In this document: positions 62,584 to 64,000 of the stretch, one piece after another
How positions within the stretch are numbered: position 1 is the stretch's first letter
Layout: every line of letters starts with the position of its first letter
Assembly (NCBI GenBank): GCA_050173345.1
Contig: JBFXKW010000001.1
Span: forward strand, 372,001 to 436,000
Direction of reading: 5' to 3'
Source of the DNA: SHWC01 sp050173345
GTDB lineage: Bacteria; Pseudomonadota; Alphaproteobacteria; UBA828
DNA length: 64,000 nucleotides
Notes under the pieces: generated by a model
What the model was told of the DNA's origin: nothing
Seen by the model: only the letters and a program-made list of their open reading frames with translations
The model's database searches: none
Made by a program: the position numbers and the translations under genes

Positions 62584-63776
62584 ATCAACGTACCCGCGAG
62601 CCGACGCGCCTCGGCGTCGATCGCGTGGACGTCGTCGAGCGTCTCGATCGCCCGATGCGAGATTTCCTCAAGGCTCTGCTCGACGATCCGCGTGATGTCG
62701 AGAAAGCCGATGCGGCGGTTGAGGAAGCCGTGCACCGCGACCTCGTTCGCCGCATTGAGCACGATCGGCGCCGAGCCGCCCGCCTCCAGGGCTTCGCGGG
62801 CCAGGCGCAGCGCCGGGAAGCGGACATCGTCCGGCGCCTCGAAGGTCAGGGTGGCGACGCCCGCGAAGTCGAGCCGCGGCGACGGCGATTCGATGCGGTC
62901 GGGCCAGGCCAGCGCATAGGCGATCGGCGTGCGCATGTCCGGCGAGCCGAGCTGCGCGAGCACCGAGCCGTCGCAATAGGCGACCATCGAATGCACCACC
63001 GACTGGGGGTGCACCACGATCTCGATCTGGTCGATGCGCAGGGGGAACAGGTGAAAGGCCTCGATCGTCTCGAGGCCCTTGTTCATCATGGTCGCCGAAT
63101 CGACCGAAATCTTCGCGCCCATGTCCCAGTTCGGGTGGGCGACCGCCTGCTCCGGCGTGACGCCCGCCATGTGCTGCATGTCCGCGGTGCGGAACGGGCC
63201 GCCCGAGGCGGTCAGGATGATCTTCTCGACCCGCTCCGGCCGCGTGAAATCGAACACCTGGAAGATCGCGTTGTGCTCCGAATCGACCGGCAGCAGCGTC
63301 GCGCCGTGCTGGCGGACCTCGTCCACCATGAGGCTGCCGGCGCAGACCAGGCATTCCTTGTTGGCGAGCGCGACCACCGCGCCGCGGCGTACCGCCGCGA
63401 GCGTCGGCGCGAGGCCGGCCGCGCCGACGATGCCGGCCATCACCCAGTCGGCCGGCTGGGCCGCGGCCTCGACCACGGCCTCCGGCCCGGCGGCAGCACG
63501 GATGCCGGTGCCTGAGAGCGCGGCCTTGAGATCGAGATAGCGCCGCTCGTCCCCGATCACCGCGAGCTTCGCGCCGAGCCGGCGGGCCTGCTCGGCGAGC
63601 TTAGCGACATTGCAATAGGCGGTCAGCGCCTCGACCCGGTAGCGGCCGCGGTGGCGTTCCAGGAGATCGACCGTGTTGCAGCCGATCGACCCGGTCGAAC
63701 CCAGGATGGTTACGCTGCGGGGCTCTGCGCCGACAGCCGCGATGGTCTCTGCCGCACGCTCGGCTGGTCTCGCCAT
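62580..63776 (-). CDS. dxr: 1-deoxy-D-xylulose 5-phosphate reductoisomerase
   Basis: The 398-residue protein has the NADPH loop SVTILGSTGSIGCNTVDLLE, the metal and substrate segment LLPVDSEHNAIFQ, the loop TASGGPFRTADMQHMAGVTP and NWDMGAKISVDSATMMNKGL. It makes 2-C-methylerythritol 4-phosphate, the committed MEP step. Here it heads the dxr-hpnC-hpnD unit, unlike the common cdsA-dxr-rseP-bamA arrangement, and appears dedicated to supply for hopanoids as well as general isoprenoids. Confidence 0.97.
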   Translation of the reverse strand: MARPAERAAETIAAVGAEPRSVTILGSTGSIGCNTVDLLERHRGRYRVEALTAYCNVAKLAEQARRLGAKLAVIGDERRYLDLKAALSGTGIRAAAGPEAVVEAAAQPADWVMAGIVGAAGLAPTLAAVRRGAVVALANKECLVCAGSLMVDEVRQHGATLLPVDSEHNAIFQVFDFTRPERVEKIILTASGGPFRTADMQHMAGVTPEQAVAHPNWDMGAKISVDSATMMNKGLETIEAFHLFPLRIDQIEIVVHPQSVVHSMVAYCDGSVLAQLGSPDMRTPIAYALAWPDRIESPSPRLDFAGVATLTFEAPDDVRFPALRLAREALEAGGSAPIVLNAANEVAVHGFLNRRIGFLDITRIVEQSLEEISHRAIETLDDVHAIDAEARRLAGTLM

Positions 63777-63804
63777 ATCGTTACCTGGCTTGCTTCCCTG
63801 CCCC

Positions 63805-63862
63805 CTGGCGGGGACTCTGCGGTCCCTACCGCCAGCCTCGGGGATATCTTGATAGTATCCCC
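63805..63862 (-). promoter_or_regulatory. Two hairpins upstream of dxr
   Basis: Between the gene fragment at the window end and dxr are two inverted repeats: CTGGCGGGGAC/GTCCCTACCGCCAG (63805-63835) and GGGGATA/TATCCCC with a nine-base loop (63840-63862). They may terminate upstream transcription or form a dxr leader. A run of seven T on the minus strand occurs near 63890, without an adjacent strong stem. Confidence 0.4.
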
Positions 63863-63917
63863 AAGGCGTTACGGCCGACGCAACAGCAAAAAAATCACTT
63901 GCGCCGGAACCCGCCCC

Positions 63918-64000
63918 TCAGGCCGCGAGCGCCGCGACCCGTTCGAGCAGGGTTTCGACGCCCGAAATCCGCTCCTCGGTCCGGCCCCAGTCGCGCTGCG
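63918..64000 (-). CDS. C-terminal fragment of an unidentified protein
   Basis: On the minus strand a frame is open from the window edge to TGA (63920-63918), coding 26 residues, QRDWGRTEERISGVETLLER and then VAALAA. The composition looks coding (helix-forming, Glu/Arg-rich), and it lies in the same direction as dxr, 141 bases upstream. Too little is present to assign a family. Confidence 0.45.
   Translation of the reverse strand, partial: QRDWGRTEERISGVETLLERVAALAA

Overview
The window is GC-rich, gene-dense bacterial chromosome from an alphaproteobacterium. The neighbourhoods glnE-bcp-DUF455, hom-glpX-recJ and aroQ-accB-accC-aat-DUF2155-mlaD, a fused ThiS-ThiG protein and a hopanoid locus fit a Rhodospirillales-like lineage best, although the genus cannot be fixed from sequence alone. 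There are no rRNA genes, phage genes, insertion sequences or CRISPR arrays. One tRNA gene (Glu, UUC) is present.

Layout. 1-5.5 kb: the 3' part of glnE, then bcp and a DUF455 gene in a tightly overlapping series, then a flavin/Fe-S old-yellow-enzyme-type oxidoreductase. 5.7-14.3 kb: release factor 2 with a programmed frameshift, penicillin-binding protein 1A and an amidase on the minus strand, then RNase E on plus. 14.3-22 kb: an aminotransferase, a gamma-glutamyltransferase-like lipoprotein, an M48 protease with a TPR-like tail, an N-acyl-D-amino-acid deacylase-like amidohydrolase and two exported proteins of unknown function. 22-27 kb: thiSG, aroQ, accB, accC, aat, DUF2155 and mlaD. 27-34.4 kb is the most accessory-looking part: an orphan molybdenum hydroxylase large subunit, an operon of two phytanoyl-CoA-dioxygenase-family oxygenases around a TIM-barrel protein, and a Tat-exported solute-binding protein with no transporter partners. 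34.5-45.6 kb: cold-shock protein, tRNA-Glu, recJ, glpX, hom, a lipoprotein, PHA synthase, a cupin, a gamma-carbonic-anhydrase-like protein, argC and the rplM-rpsI operon. 45.8-50.1 kb: an ECHDC3-like enoyl-CoA hydratase, a CoA-binding protein, two related Met/Cys PLP enzymes and cutA.

50.4-63.8 kb is an isoprenoid-to-hopanoid supercluster. It holds ispH, dxs and dxr of the MEP pathway, hpnC and hpnD for the route to squalene, shc for cyclisation, and hpnH, hpnG and hpnA for side-chain and head-group extension. Embedded in it are a PagL-like lipid A deacylase and a nucleotidyltransferase plus CDP-alcohol phosphotransferase pair. hpnE is not in the window. shc and hpnG lie in the same reading frame, separated by one amber codon, and hpnG has no ATG, GTG or TTG codon upstream of its first conserved strand.

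Four copies of a palindromic repeat family (cores of the type TGCCGGG-CTTGA-CCCGGCA) sit in intergenic spaces. Overlapping stop/start codons are common (ATGA, GTGA and two TTGA junctions), so translational coupling appears to be widely used.
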